From Halomonas sp. NO4 (GTDB lineage Bacteria > Pseudomonadota > Gammaproteobacteria > Pseudomonadales > Halomonadaceae), in contig NZ_WHMA01000004.1 of assembly GCF_010994375.1 (NCBI RefSeq), positions 187,080 through 251,079 of the forward strand: 64,000 nucleotides of DNA. Direction: 5' to 3'. Shown piece by piece: positions 53,297 to 62,835 of this stretch. A program made the translations under genes and the position numbers. Position 1 is the stretch's first letter. The number at the start of each line of letters is the position of its first letter. The notes beneath the pieces were generated by a model. It was not told the DNA's origin. It saw only the letters and a list, made by a program, of their open reading frames with translations, and searched no databases.

Positions 53297-56157
53297 TGCT
53301 CATCGCCACCGCTTTTCGACCCAGCCGCCGGGTATTCGGCCTGGGCCTCGCCGGCCTGCTCGGCCTGGCACCGGCCGGCGCCATCGCCGAGCCGCCCAGC
53401 AGCGCGTCCGAGGACGTCGCCGAGGTCACCGCACCGCGCGTCAGCCCCCACGACAGCCGCGACTACCGGGTGCTGACCTTGGAGAATGGCCTCACCGCCC
53501 TGCTGGTCAGCGACCCCGAGGCCGACCGCGCCGCCGCCTCGATGAACGTGGGCGTGGGCAGCGCCCAGGACCCGGAGGACCTGGCCGGCCTGGCCCACTT
53601 CCTGGAGCACATGCTGTTCCTCGGCACCGAGCCCTACCCCGAGGCCGACGCCTACCAGGCCTACATCCGCCGCCACGGCGGCAACCACAACGCCTTCACC
53701 GCCCCCCAGGACACCAACTACTTCTTCGACGTCGACCCCGAGGCGCTGCCCGGCGCCCTGGACCGCTTCAGCGCCTTCTTCGTCTCGCCACTGTTCAATG
53801 CCGACCAGCTGGAAAGCGAGCGCAACATCGTGCACTCCGAGTACATGGCGCGCATCCGTGACGACGGGCGCCGCGAGAACGACGTGCTCAACCAGGTACT
53901 CAACCCCGACAACCCCACGGTGGGCTTCTCGGTGGGCAGCCGCGAGACGCTGGCGGAGCGCTCCGCCAGCGAGCCGACGCTGCGCGAGGGGGTAATCGCC
54001 TTCTACGAGCGCTACTACGACGCCGACGTCATGCACCTGGCGGTGATCGGCCCCCAGCCCCTCGAACAGCTGGAGCGCCTGGTGGCGGAGCGCTTCGCGG
54101 CCATCGAGGAGGGCGATGCGCAGCGTCCGGTGATCGAGGCACCACTGGTCGACGAGGCCCAGCTGCCGCGCTACCTGGAGATGCAGTCGGTGCGCGACAG
54201 CCGCCAGGTACGCTTTTTCTTCCCGATTCCCGACCCCACCGACGAGTATCGCCTCAAGCCGGCGGACTATCTGGCGCACCTGCTCGGGCATGAGGGTGAA
54301 GGCAGCCTGCTCGCCGTGCTGCGCGAGGCGGGCCTGGCCGACGGCCTCTCCGCCGGCGTCACCCGGGGCGACGGCCGCCATGCGCTGTTCTCGGTGAACG
54401 TGAGTCTGACCCGTGACGGCGCCGAGCGCCTCGCCACCATCGAGGCCACGCTGTTCGAGGCCATCGAACGCATTCGCGAGTCCGGCCTGGACGCCTGGCG
54501 CTACGACGAGCAGGCGACGCTCGCCGAGCAGGAGTTTCGCTTCCAGCAGCACGGCTCGCCCCTGGAGGGGGCCATGCGCCTGGCCATGAACCTGGCCCAC
54601 TTCCCTGTCGAGGACGTGCAGTACGCCCCCTACCGCATGGACGGCTTCGACCGCGAACGCATCGCCGACTACCTCGCCCGTCTCACCCCGGAGCATCTGA
54701 TCCGCCTCTACAGCGGCCCGGAGGTCGAGGGCAACCAGACCTCGCCCTGGTTCGACGCCCCCTGGCGGGACGTCACCCAGGCGGTCACGGCCGACGCTGA
54801 GCCCCTGGCCGGCCTCGCCCTGCCCGAGCCCAACCCCTTCATCGCCGAGGACCTGACCCTGCTCGACGTCGCCGACGAGCGCCCCCGGCAGCTGATCGAC
54901 GAGTCGGCCTTCGCGCTGTGGCACAAGGCGGACAGCACCTTCGACACCCCCAAGGTGGAGTGGCGCCTGGGCCTGCACCACCCCGATGCCAGCGCTAGCG
55001 CGCGCCAGGCCGCCCTCTCGCACCTGCTGGCCGGCTGGCTCAGCGACAGCCTCAACGAGCGCTTCTACCCGGCCCGTCTCGCCGGCCACCACTTCAACCC
55101 CTATGCGCATGCGCGCGGCCTGACCCTGGCCTTCGCCGGCTGGCGCGACCGCCAGGCCAGGGTGATCGACGAGGCGCTCTCGCAGCTCCAGGAGGGCGAG
55201 ATCGACGCGGCCAGCTTCGAGCGGGTGCGCTACCGCCAGCAGCGCAGCTGGCGCAACGCGCCTCAGGCCGCGCTCTACCGCCAGGGGCATCGCATCCTGG
55301 GCGATGTGCTGGTACGCCCCAGCTGGGCGCCCCATGCCCTGCTGGAAGCGAGCCGTGAGCTCACCCTGGCCGATCTGCGCGACTACCGTGACGCCTTCCT
55401 TGGCGCGCTGCGCCTGGAAGCCATGGCCGTGGGCAACCTCGACGCCGACCTGGCGCGCCGGCTTGCCGAACAGGCGGCCGCCAGCCTGGCGCCGACGCTC
55501 GCCCGCGAGGCGATCCCCGAGCTCACGCCGCTGCGCGCCGAGGACGCACTGCCGCCCCTGCATCCCCGCAGCAGCCGCGAAGAGTCGCTGGTGCTGCGCT
55601 ACCTGCAGGGCGAGGATCGCTCCCTGGACGCCCAGGCGCGACTGGCCGTGCTCGGGCAGCTCATCAACACGCCCTTCTACCACCGCCTGCGCACCCAGGA
55701 GCAGCTCGGCTACGTGGTCAACGCCAGCTACTCGCCGCTGCTCGACGCTCCGGGGCTCAGCCTGATCGTGCAGTCGCCGGACACGCCGAGCGAGACCATC
55801 GCCGAACACATCGACGCCTTCCTCGACGGCTTCGGCGAGCGGCTCGCCTCGCTGGACGAGTCCGACCTGGCCACCCACCGCCAGGCGGTGCACGACGAGC
55901 TGCTCCAGCGCGACACCAGCCTGTCGGGGCGCGCCGACCGCCTGTGGCGGGCTCTCTCCTACGGCGATACCGACTTCGATCGCCGCGAGAAGCTCGCCGC
56001 GCGGGTGCTCGAGGTCACGCCCGAGGCGCTGCAGGCGACCTGGCGCGCGCTGCGGGAGAGCCCCGCGGTGAACGTCACCTTCGACCCGGGCGACGAGCCC
56101 AGCGACGTCGAGGCCCTGTCCCAGCGGCTGAAGCCGCTGCCCGAGGGCGGCGACTGA
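53296..56157 (+). CDS. secreted insulinase/pitrilysin family zinc protease (M16)
   Basis: Protease of 953 residues. Signal peptide (LGLGLAGLLGLAPAGAIAE) followed by the inverted zinc motif HFLEH (H101, E104, H105) and the third ligand E182 in NIVHSEY, 77 residues later, exactly the pitrilysin spacing. Four homologous M16 domains follow, ending LEVTPEALQATWRAL. Periplasmic degradation of small peptides is the family role. ATG at 53296 is chosen because it has better spacing to AGGAG (53286-53290) than the adjacent ATG at 53293. Overlaps the stop of the SRAP-like gene. Confidence 0.9.
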   Translation: MLIATAFRPSRRVFGLGLAGLLGLAPAGAIAEPPSSASEDVAEVTAPRVSPHDSRDYRVLTLENGLTALLVSDPEADRAAASMNVGVGSAQDPEDLAGLAHFLEHMLFLGTEPYPEADAYQAYIRRHGGNHNAFTAPQDTNYFFDVDPEALPGALDRFSAFFVSPLFNADQLESERNIVHSEYMARIRDDGRRENDVLNQVLNPDNPTVGFSVGSRETLAERSASEPTLREGVIAFYERYYDADVMHLAVIGPQPLEQLERLVAERFAAIEEGDAQRPVIEAPLVDEAQLPRYLEMQSVRDSRQVRFFFPIPDPTDEYRLKPADYLAHLLGHEGEGSLLAVLREAGLADGLSAGVTRGDGRHALFSVNVSLTRDGAERLATIEATLFEAIERIRESGLDAWRYDEQATLAEQEFRFQQHGSPLEGAMRLAMNLAHFPVEDVQYAPYRMDGFDRERIADYLARLTPEHLIRLYSGPEVEGNQTSPWFDAPWRDVTQAVTADAEPLAGLALPEPNPFIAEDLTLLDVADERPRQLIDESAFALWHKADSTFDTPKVEWRLGLHHPDASASARQAALSHLLAGWLSDSLNERFYPARLAGHHFNPYAHARGLTLAFAGWRDRQARVIDEALSQLQEGEIDAASFERVRYRQQRSWRNAPQAALYRQGHRILGDVLVRPSWAPHALLEASRELTLADLRDYRDAFLGALRLEAMAVGNLDADLARRLAEQAAASLAPTLAREAIPELTPLRAEDALPPLHPRSSREESLVLRYLQGEDRSLDAQARLAVLGQLINTPFYHRLRTQEQLGYVVNASYSPLLDAPGLSLIVQSPDTPSETIAEHIDAFLDGFGERLASLDESDLATHRQAVHDELLQRDTSLSGRADRLWRALSYGDTDFDRREKLAARVLEVTPEALQATWRALRESPAVNVTFDPGDEPSDVEALSQRLKPLPEGGD

Positions 56158-56164
56158 GCCACGC

Positions 56165-56203
56165 GGCAAGCGCCCAACGGCAAGCGCCCAACGGCAAGCG
56201 CCC
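56165..56203 (+). repeat. 14-bp tandem repeat after the protease gene
   Basis: Two perfect copies of GGCAAGCGCCCAAC (56165-56178, 56179-56192) and a partial third (56193-56203) that merges into the left arm of the adjacent hairpin terminator. Confidence 0.85.
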
Positions 56204-56221
56204 GGCCATAGGCCGGGCGCT
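56197..56221. terminator. hairpin terminator between convergent genes
   Basis: Perfect 11-bp stem AGCGCCCGGCC (56197-56207) with 56211-56221 around ATA. Located between the protease gene and the convergent sbcB. It lacks a T tract, so efficiency is uncertain. Confidence 0.65.
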
Positions 56222-56244
56222 GTCGTCTCGGAACCCCTTGCTCC

Positions 56245-57735
56245 TCACCCGAAGGCTTGCGGCGGCAGTATCGCCTCCACGTGCATCACCAGCTCCTCGA
56301 GCAGCTGTCGGTCGCGCTCGTCGAGGGAGCCCTGGTTGAGCCGCTCGATCTCGCGGGCGAAGGCCTTGAGGGTGAAACCCGCCAGCGCCGGGTCGTTGAG
56401 GCGCTCCCAGCGGAAGGCTTCCCAGCGTGCCTGCTCCTCGCCGGTGAGGGTTTCGGGGTAGCTGCGCGCCCGATAGCGGAAGAGCATCTCCTCGAGCCGC
56501 GGGTCCTGGAAGGCAAAGTGTGCCTCGACCAGGTCCCAGGGGTCGGTATCGCGCACGCGCTGCATCTGCGCACGGTCCGCGGGGGAGAAGAAGCCGCCCG
56601 AGTAGAGCATCAGGTCCGGGTCCCGAGGCCCTTCCGGCGGCGGCTCGGCGAACACCGTCGCCGCCTTGCGGGCCACGTCGTCGTCGCGGCTGAGCATCTG
56701 CCAGTGGCGACGGCAGGCATCGAGGTCGAGACCCAGGCGCTCGACGATCGCGCCGTACTCGCCGCGGCGCGGCCCATCCACGTCCTTCAACGCCGCGGAG
56801 GGCAGCACCACCGGGCTGCGATTGATGTGCACGACCTTGAGCGGCACCCGCTCCTCGCCCTCGGCCAGGTCATCGCCACTGACGAAGACGCGCTGGCGAA
56901 TCTGCTCGGCGTCGAGACTGAGCAGCGGCTGAGGGTCCACCGAGAGGTCGTAGACGATCACCCCGTTGGGGTTGGTCGGATGTTCGGCGAGCGGCATCAC
57001 CAGGGCGCTGCAGCCGCGGCTCGCCGGGTAGCGCCGCGAAATGTGCAGTATCGGCTTGCGGGCGACCACGTCGAGGCGCTTGGCCACCTCGCGCTTGCGA
57101 CGCAGGCCGAGCAGGTGATCGAAGAGCTTGGCATTGCGGCTGCGCAGCAGCCGCGCCAGGGCGATGGTGGCGCGCACATCGGCCAGGGCATCGTGGGCAC
57201 CGGCGTGCTCGATGTCGTTGGCGGTGGTGAGGTCTTCGAGGCGGAAGCTCGGCGCCCCGTCGTCGCGCTTGGGCCATACGATGCCCTCGGGGCGCAGGGC
57301 GTGGAAGGCGCGCACCGCGTCGATCAGGTCCCAGCGCGAGTTGCCGTTCTGCCACTCCCGCGAGTAGGGGTCGAGCAGGTTGCGGTAGAAGAGGTGGCGG
57401 CTCACCTCGTCGTCGAAACGCAGGCTGTTGTAGCCCAGCGCGCAGGTGCCGGGCTCGCTCATCAGCGCATGCACGGCGCCGGCAAACTCTGCCTCGGGCA
57501 GGCCGCGGCGGCGCGCCTGCTGCGGGGTGATGCCAGTGATCAGGCAGGCCTGCGGGTGCGGCAGGTAATCATCGGCCGGCTTGCAGAACCATTCCACCGG
57601 CTCGCCGATCTCCTGGAAGTCGGCATCGGTGCGGATGGCGGCGAACTGCGCGGGGCGATCGCGCCGTGGGTCGGCCCCGAAGGTCTCGTAGTCGTGCCAC
57701 AGAAAGGTCAGGGGGGCGGCATCGGGCTTCGCCAT
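56245..57735 (-). CDS. sbcB: exodeoxyribonuclease I
   Basis: DEDD-family 3'-to-5' ssDNA exonuclease of 496 residues (E. coli ExoI is about 475) used in recombination and mismatch repair. First DEDD ligands D15 and E17 in WHDYETFG; RFDDEVSRHLFYRNLLDPYSREW and AHDALADVRATIALAR carry the remaining acidic residues. The C-terminal SH3-like and accessory regions are present. ATG at 57735 is chosen over the upstream frame start. Confidence 0.95.
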   Translation of the reverse strand: MAKPDAAPLTFLWHDYETFGADPRRDRPAQFAAIRTDADFQEIGEPVEWFCKPADDYLPHPQACLITGITPQQARRRGLPEAEFAGAVHALMSEPGTCALGYNSLRFDDEVSRHLFYRNLLDPYSREWQNGNSRWDLIDAVRAFHALRPEGIVWPKRDDGAPSFRLEDLTTANDIEHAGAHDALADVRATIALARLLRSRNAKLFDHLLGLRRKREVAKRLDVVARKPILHISRRYPASRGCSALVMPLAEHPTNPNGVIVYDLSVDPQPLLSLDAEQIRQRVFVSGDDLAEGEERVPLKVVHINRSPVVLPSAALKDVDGPRRGEYGAIVERLGLDLDACRRHWQMLSRDDDVARKAATVFAEPPPEGPRDPDLMLYSGGFFSPADRAQMQRVRDTDPWDLVEAHFAFQDPRLEEMLFRYRARSYPETLTGEEQARWEAFRWERLNDPALAGFTLKAFAREIERLNQGSLDERDRQLLEELVMHVEAILPPQAFG

Positions 57736-57863
57736 GCGAAGGCTCTCCTGCTCGGCTCGCAAAGCGCCCAGCCTAGCACAGGCCGACCGCCGACACAGCG
57801 GCCCGCCCGCGGACTGGGCATGGTCGGCAACGTCGGCGGGCGCGGCCGGCTCTCTCGCCCTGC

Positions 57864-58115
57864 CTAGGTGCGCGGCAGGGTGACGTTGAGCTCCAGCACC
57901 GAGCAGTTGTCCTCGCTGTCGAGGCTGATGTTGATGGCGTCGTCGTCCACCTGCACGTAGCGGCGGATCACCTCGAGGAGCTCTTTCTCCAGCAGCGGCA
58001 TGTAATCGGGCTGGCCGCGCTGGCTGCGCTGGTGGGCGACGATGATCTGCAGCCGCTCTTTGGCGACCGAGGCCGACTTCTTGCGTTCGCGCTTGAGGAA
58101 TTCCAGCAGCTTCAC
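57864..58115 (-). CDS. minE: cell division topological specificity factor MinE
   Basis: Protein of 83 residues that drives MinD oscillation and confines the Z ring to mid-cell. N-terminal MinD-binding segment [28 protein letters not shown] and C-terminal dimer domain ending [10 protein letters not shown]. Start is GTG at 58115 with the strong ribosome-binding site GGAGGAGG (58129-58122) six bases upstream; the GTG overlaps the minD stop (GTGA), so translation is coupled. Confidence 0.96.
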   Translation of the reverse strand: MKLLEFLKRERKKSASVAKERLQIIVAHQRSQRGQPDYMPLLEKELLEVIRRYVQVDDDAINISLDSEDNCSVLELNVTLPRT

Positions 58116-58930
58116 CGGCGACCTCCTCCGAACATGCGGCTCAGCAGGCTCTTTTTCTGGATTTCGTGGAAGCGCAGCGGGATCTCCTCGCCGAGCAGGC
58201 GCGACACCGTGTCCGCATAGGCCTGGCCGGCATCGCTGTCGTCGTCGTGAATCACCGGGACGCCCTGGTTGGAGGCACGCAGGACCGCCTCGGACTCGGG
58301 GATCAGGCCGATCAGGTCGATGGCCAAGATCTCGCGGATGTCCTCGAGGTTGAGCATGTCGCCGTCGTCGACCCGCGAGGCGTTGTAGCGGGTGATCAGC
58401 AGGTGCTCCTTGACCGGCGTCTCGTTGCTCTCGGCGCGCCGCGTCTTGGAGGCGAGCAGGCCCAGAATACGGTCGGAGTCGCGCACCGAGGAGACCTCGG
58501 GGTTGGTCACAACGATCGCCTCGTCGGCGTGGTACATGGCGAGCTGGGCGCCGCGCTCGATCCCCGCCGGCGAGTCGCACAGGATGTAATCGAAGTCGCT
58601 GCTCAACCGCTCCAGCACCTGCTCCACGCCCTCCGCAGTGAGGGCGTCCTTGTCACGGGTCTGGGAGGCGGGAAGGATGTGCAGGTTGTCGACGCGCTTG
58701 TCGCGAATCAGCGCCTGGTTGAGCCCCGCCTCGCCCTGGATGACGTTGACCAGGTCGTACACCACGCGCCGCTCGCAACCCATGATCAAGTCGAGGTTGC
58801 GCAGCCCCACGTCGAAGTCGATAACCACGGTCTTGTTGCCCCGCAGGGCCAGGCCGGTGGCAATGGCCGCTGCGCTGGTTGTCTTGCCGACCCCGCCCTT
58901 GCCGGAGGTCACTACGATGATCTTGGCCAA
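58112..58930 (-). CDS. minD: septum site-determining ATPase MinD
   Basis: Deviant Walker-A ATPase of 272 residues. GKGGVGKTT at about 10-18, [21 protein letters not shown] and the C-terminal amphipathic membrane helix ([20 protein letters not shown]) are visible. With MinC it forms the division inhibitor, cycled by MinE. Middle gene of minC-minD-minE. Confidence 0.97.
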   Translation of the reverse strand: MAKIIVVTSGKGGVGKTTSAAAIATGLALRGNKTVVIDFDVGLRNLDLIMGCERRVVYDLVNVIQGEAGLNQALIRDKRVDNLHILPASQTRDKDALTAEGVEQVLERLSSDFDYILCDSPAGIERGAQLAMYHADEAIVVTNPEVSSVRDSDRILGLLASKTRRAESNETPVKEHLLITRYNASRVDDGDMLNLEDIREILAIDLIGLIPESEAVLRASNQGVPVIHDDDSDAGQAYADTVSRLLGEEIPLRFHEIQKKSLLSRMFGGGRR

Positions 58931-58995
58931 GTTGTGCTTCCTTTCGAACGGTTCGAAAACGGTGAAAACGCCAACGCCGGGCGGTACAGGCGACC

Positions 58996-59730
58996 CTAGG
59001 TCAGCGTGGTGATCTCGAGCTGGGCATCGCGCAGCCCCACCTGCACCGGCGTGCCCAACAGCTGCGGGTCGATGTCCTCGAGCCGCTTGTAGTTGCCGGC
59101 CACCGACAGCAGCTCGGCGCGAAGCTCGCGACAGAAAATGCCGGCCTGGGCATCGCCATGAATGCCAGCCAGTGCGCGACCGCGCAAGGCACCGTACACG
59201 TGCACGCTGCCCGCCGCGAGCACTTCGGCACCGGCGTTCACCGCACCGATGACCACCAGATCGCCCTCCGGCGCGGTCACCTGCTGACCGGAGCGCACCG
59301 TGCCGCGGTAGATGCGCCCGCCGCTGGCGACGCCGTCCGCCGCCTCGCCCGGGGCCTCATCCGCCGGTGCCGCCGCCTCCACGCTCTCGAGGGAGCGGGC
59401 TCGCCCCTCGTTGGGGGGAAACCAGCCCAGACCCAGCGCCCAGGCCGACTGCTTGACCGGTTCCTGGCCGCCGCGCACCGCCACCGGCAGCAGCTTGTGG
59501 GCCCGGCACACCGCGCAGATCCGCTCCAGCGCCAGGTGCGGCTCGTCGAGCTTCTCGACGCTGAGCACCACCGGCGTGTGCTGAAAGAAGGCCGGCGACT
59601 GGCTGAGCTTGCCGGCAAGTTGCTCACGGATGCGCTCGGGGTCGGCGCTGGTCAATTCCATGACCGTCATCGGCAGCATGCCCCCCTTGAAGGTGAATGC
59701 CATGCTGGCCCTGTCCAGATTGAGACTCAT
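58996..59730 (-). CDS. minC: septum site-determining inhibitor MinC
   Basis: FtsZ polymerisation inhibitor of 244 residues. The N-terminal domain (about 1-115) is followed by an acidic Ala/Glu linker and a C-terminal beta-helix MinD-binding domain with GTVRSGQQVTAPEGDLVVIGAVNAGAEVLAAGSVHVYGALRGRALAGIHGD. Start at 59730 matches the MSLNLDRASMAFTFKG family opening. First gene of the min operon; promoter expected in the 245-base gap shared with the divergent DUF349 gene. Confidence 0.96.
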   Translation of the reverse strand: MSLNLDRASMAFTFKGGMLPMTVMELTSADPERIREQLAGKLSQSPAFFQHTPVVLSVEKLDEPHLALERICAVCRAHKLLPVAVRGGQEPVKQSAWALGLGWFPPNEGRARSLESVEAAAPADEAPGEAADGVASGGRIYRGTVRSGQQVTAPEGDLVVIGAVNAGAEVLAAGSVHVYGALRGRALAGIHGDAQAGIFCRELRAELLSVAGNYKRLEDIDPQLLGTPVQVGLRDAQLEITTLT

Positions 59731-59975
59731 TGCCGGACTCCAGTCGGTGATGTCGGGTCGTGGGACTAAAGCTAAGCGACTCCTTCGCCCCCTGCAACCG
59801 ATGATACGGCCATCGCCGACCCAATGACATTGTCGCCGTTTGGCCACAGACAGGGACCCGTCAGGCTTTTCTGCCGCCGCAGCGCATGCTTAGATACCCA
59901 AGACGAACCCTGCCGAGCCCATCGCGACAACCCGACGCGCGCGGGCCGGTATCCCGCGCTCGATCAGGACACCCC

Positions 59976-62759
59976 ATGCCCGGATTTTTTCGACGCTTTC
60001 TCGCCCCGCGCTGGCAGCACCCCGACGCCGCCGTCCGTCGCCAGGCCATCCCCCGTCTCGACCCCGCTCACCCGGCGCAGCGCCAGGCCCTCGAACGTCT
60101 CTGTCTGGACCCCGATCACGAAGTTCGCCGCACCGCCCTGGCCCAGATCGACGACATCGAGACACTGCTTCGCCTGCACGACGCCCACCCCGACAACCGC
60201 GAACTCGGCCGGCGCCTGGCCGACCTGCTATCGGGTGCCGCCGGTTCCGGCGACCTGGCCCGCCGCCAGGCGGCGGTGGAAGCGCTCGACGACCCGGAAC
60301 TGCTCGCCGCCGTTGCCCTGCGGGGCGACAACCAGCAGCTGCGCCTGGCCGCCGTGGCGCGCCTACAGGACGAGGAAGCGCTGATTCGCCAGGCCTGCGA
60401 GAACGGCATCGCCGCGGTGCGCCACGCGGCCGCCGCCCGGGTGGAGAGCGAGACCGGGCTGCAGCGCCTGGCGCATGAGGCGCGCCGCGACCGCCAGGTG
60501 ATGCGCCAGGCCCGCGAGCGACTCAACCGGCGGCGTGCCGATGCCGCCGAACTGGCCGCCGCCCGGGATCGGCGCGAGGCGCTGCTCCGCGACCTGGAGG
60601 CCCATGCCCACGCCCCCTGGGAGCCGCTCTACGGCGGCCGCTATCGTCACCTGGTGCGCGAATGGGAAGCCCTCTCGGACCTGCCCGACGCCCGCCAGGA
60701 GCGTCGCTTTCATGACGCCTGCCAGCGCTGCCGCAAGGTGATCACCGACCACGAGGCCCGCGAGCACGCCGAGGCCCAGGCGGACCGCCAACGCGAGCGC
60801 GCCACCCAGGCGCGCGAGAACCTGCTCGAGGCGCTGGAGGAGAGCCTCTCCGCCCTGCCCCGCGGCGACCGGGTCACCGCCCAGGACATCGCCAGCCTGC
60901 GGTCCCAGAAGCAGCTGCTGGCCAATCGCTGGCAGGCGCTTTCGGACCGCCACCTGATCGACGCCGCTCTCAGCGAGCGCTACGCCGCCGTGCTCGCCGA
61001 CTACGACCGCCTGCTCATCGCCTGGGAGCGCCTCGATGCCGAAGCGCCGGCCATCGAGGCCGCCCTGAAAGCACAGGACAGGGCGCGCCTGGCGGCGTCC
61101 CTCGAGGCCAGCGGCTGGCCCGACGACCTGCCGCCGACCCCGCTGCTCGAGCAGGCCCAGCGCCTGCTGGCCCAGGGCGAGGCCGCCGACGAGGAGGACC
61201 TGGATGCACGGCTGGCTCGCTTTGCCGACGACCTGAAACAGCTGGAAACGCTGCTCGAGCGCGGCGCCTTCAAGGGCGCCAGCCGCCTCTACCAGAGCCT
61301 GCGTCACCGCGCCGAGACCCTGCCCGGGGAGCGCCTGCGCGATCACCGGGCCAAGCTCAAGCGCCTCGGCGCGCAGCTCGCCGAACTGCGCGACTGGCGC
61401 AGCTTCGTCGCCGGCCCCAAGCGCGACCAGCTGTGCCAGAGCATCACCACCCTGGCCGAGGAGCGCGAACTCAGCAACGCCGAACTCGACCGCCGCCATC
61501 GCCAGCTGGTCAAGGAATGGCGTTCGCTGGGCGATGCGGCTGCCAACCGCGAGCTTTCCGAACGGTTCCGCGCCGCCTCGGATCGCATCCACGAGCGTCT
61601 CGCCCCCTGGCGCGAGACGCTGGCCGCCGAACGCGAGCGTAACCTGGCGGCCCGCACCGCCCTGTGCGAGCAGCTCGAGGCCCTGCTTGACGCGCCGGCC
61701 AGCGACGCCGACCCCGACGCCCTGCGCCGCATCCGCGACCAGGCCCGCGAGGAGTGGCGCCGCCACGCCCCGGTCCCCCGCGAGGCAGCCCAGGCCATCG
61801 GCCGGCGCTTCGGCAAGATTCGCCACGACCTGCAGGCGCTCATCGACCAGCGCGCCCGGGAAGTGGCCGACGCCAAACGGGCGCTGATCGACGAGGCCCG
61901 GGCCCTGCTCGAGCAGGAAAGGCCCGCCGAACAACGCGCCGAAACCGCCAAGGAACTGCAACAGCGTTGGCGGTCTCTGGGACGCGCCCCGCGCGGCGAG
62001 GAACAGGCGCTGTGGCGCGAGTTTCGCGAGCTCAGCGATCGCATCTTCGCCGCCCGCGAGGCACGCCGAGACGACCGGGCCCAGCGCGCGCGGGCCCGCC
62101 TGGACGCGATGCAGGCATTGATCGACCGCCTGGACGCCTGGCAACCGGCCAGCGCCAGCGAGCACGACGTCCTGGAGCAGGCGATCGCCGAGGCCGCCAC
62201 CCTGGAGCCCCTGCCGGCAGGGCGGCGAAGCGAAGGCATGCGCCGGCGCTGGAGCGGCATCGTTCGGGCCCGCCGCGAGCGACTGGCGCGACTGGCCGTG
62301 GCCGACGAGATCCAGCGCTGGCAGGCCCTGCGCCCCCTGCTCGAGGCACACCTCGCCGCCGATGCCGAGGCCCTGGCCGAGGGCCCGGTACGGGAGGTTC
62401 CCCCGCCGTCGGATCAGTCATTGACCGAGGACATGCGCACCGCTCACGAGGCGCGCAACGCCGCTCGTCACCACCCGCCTGTGGCCGACGAGGTCGCCGA
62501 GCAGCTGGCGCGGCTGCGCGTCCACCTCTCGCTGCTCGGCATGGGACGCATCGACCAGCGCGACGAGCCGCTGCGCCTGGCCATCCAGGTCGAGCGGCTC
62601 AACGAGGGCCTCGGCCGGGAGCTGAGTCGTGCCGAGGAGGTGCGCGCCGTGCTGCGCAGCCTGCTCGCCACCGGCCCCGTCTCGCCGGACCAGTGGTCCC
62701 ACGAAGTCGGCGAGTTCGACGCCCTGCTCACGCGACTGACCCGCCTGCCGCCCCCCTGA
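59976..62759 (+). CDS. large DUF349-repeat coiled-coil protein
   Basis: Protein of 927 residues. A HEAT-like N-terminal region (about 1-200, with QHPDAAVRRQAIPRL, DPDHEVRRTALAQI and repeated helical pairs) precedes several DUF349-type repeats, recognised by recurring WRSLG/WRALSD motifs (for example KEWRSLGDAA, QRWRSLGRAPRGEE, EEWRRHAPVPREA). The whole protein is Arg/Glu/Leu-rich and largely helical, with no signal peptide. DUF349 proteins are widespread but lack a proven function. It is divergent from minC and followed by a strong hairpin. Confidence 0.82.
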   Translation: MPGFFRRFLAPRWQHPDAAVRRQAIPRLDPAHPAQRQALERLCLDPDHEVRRTALAQIDDIETLLRLHDAHPDNRELGRRLADLLSGAAGSGDLARRQAAVEALDDPELLAAVALRGDNQQLRLAAVARLQDEEALIRQACENGIAAVRHAAAARVESETGLQRLAHEARRDRQVMRQARERLNRRRADAAELAAARDRREALLRDLEAHAHAPWEPLYGGRYRHLVREWEALSDLPDARQERRFHDACQRCRKVITDHEAREHAEAQADRQRERATQARENLLEALEESLSALPRGDRVTAQDIASLRSQKQLLANRWQALSDRHLIDAALSERYAAVLADYDRLLIAWERLDAEAPAIEAALKAQDRARLAASLEASGWPDDLPPTPLLEQAQRLLAQGEAADEEDLDARLARFADDLKQLETLLERGAFKGASRLYQSLRHRAETLPGERLRDHRAKLKRLGAQLAELRDWRSFVAGPKRDQLCQSITTLAEERELSNAELDRRHRQLVKEWRSLGDAAANRELSERFRAASDRIHERLAPWRETLAAERERNLAARTALCEQLEALLDAPASDADPDALRRIRDQAREEWRRHAPVPREAAQAIGRRFGKIRHDLQALIDQRAREVADAKRALIDEARALLEQERPAEQRAETAKELQQRWRSLGRAPRGEEQALWREFRELSDRIFAAREARRDDRAQRARARLDAMQALIDRLDAWQPASASEHDVLEQAIAEAATLEPLPAGRRSEGMRRRWSGIVRARRERLARLAVADEIQRWQALRPLLEAHLAADAEALAEGPVREVPPPSDQSLTEDMRTAHEARNAARHHPPVADEVAEQLARLRVHLSLLGMGRIDQRDEPLRLAIQVERLNEGLGRELSRAEEVRAVLRSLLATGPVSPDQWSHEVGEFDALLTRLTRLPPP

Positions 62760-62779
62760 GCGAAGGGCCCCTAAAGCGA

Positions 62780-62802
62780 GCGGGAGGCCAGAGGCCTCCC
62801 GC
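62780..62802. terminator. hairpin terminator after the DUF349 gene
   Basis: Perfect 10-bp stem GCGGGAGGCC (62780-62789) with 62793-62802, loop AGA. It lies between the DUF349 gene and the convergent phaB. No T tract follows on the plus strand. Confidence 0.65.
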
Positions 62803-62835
62803 AGGGAGTGCAACCGTAGCGTCTCCCGTGCCGGC

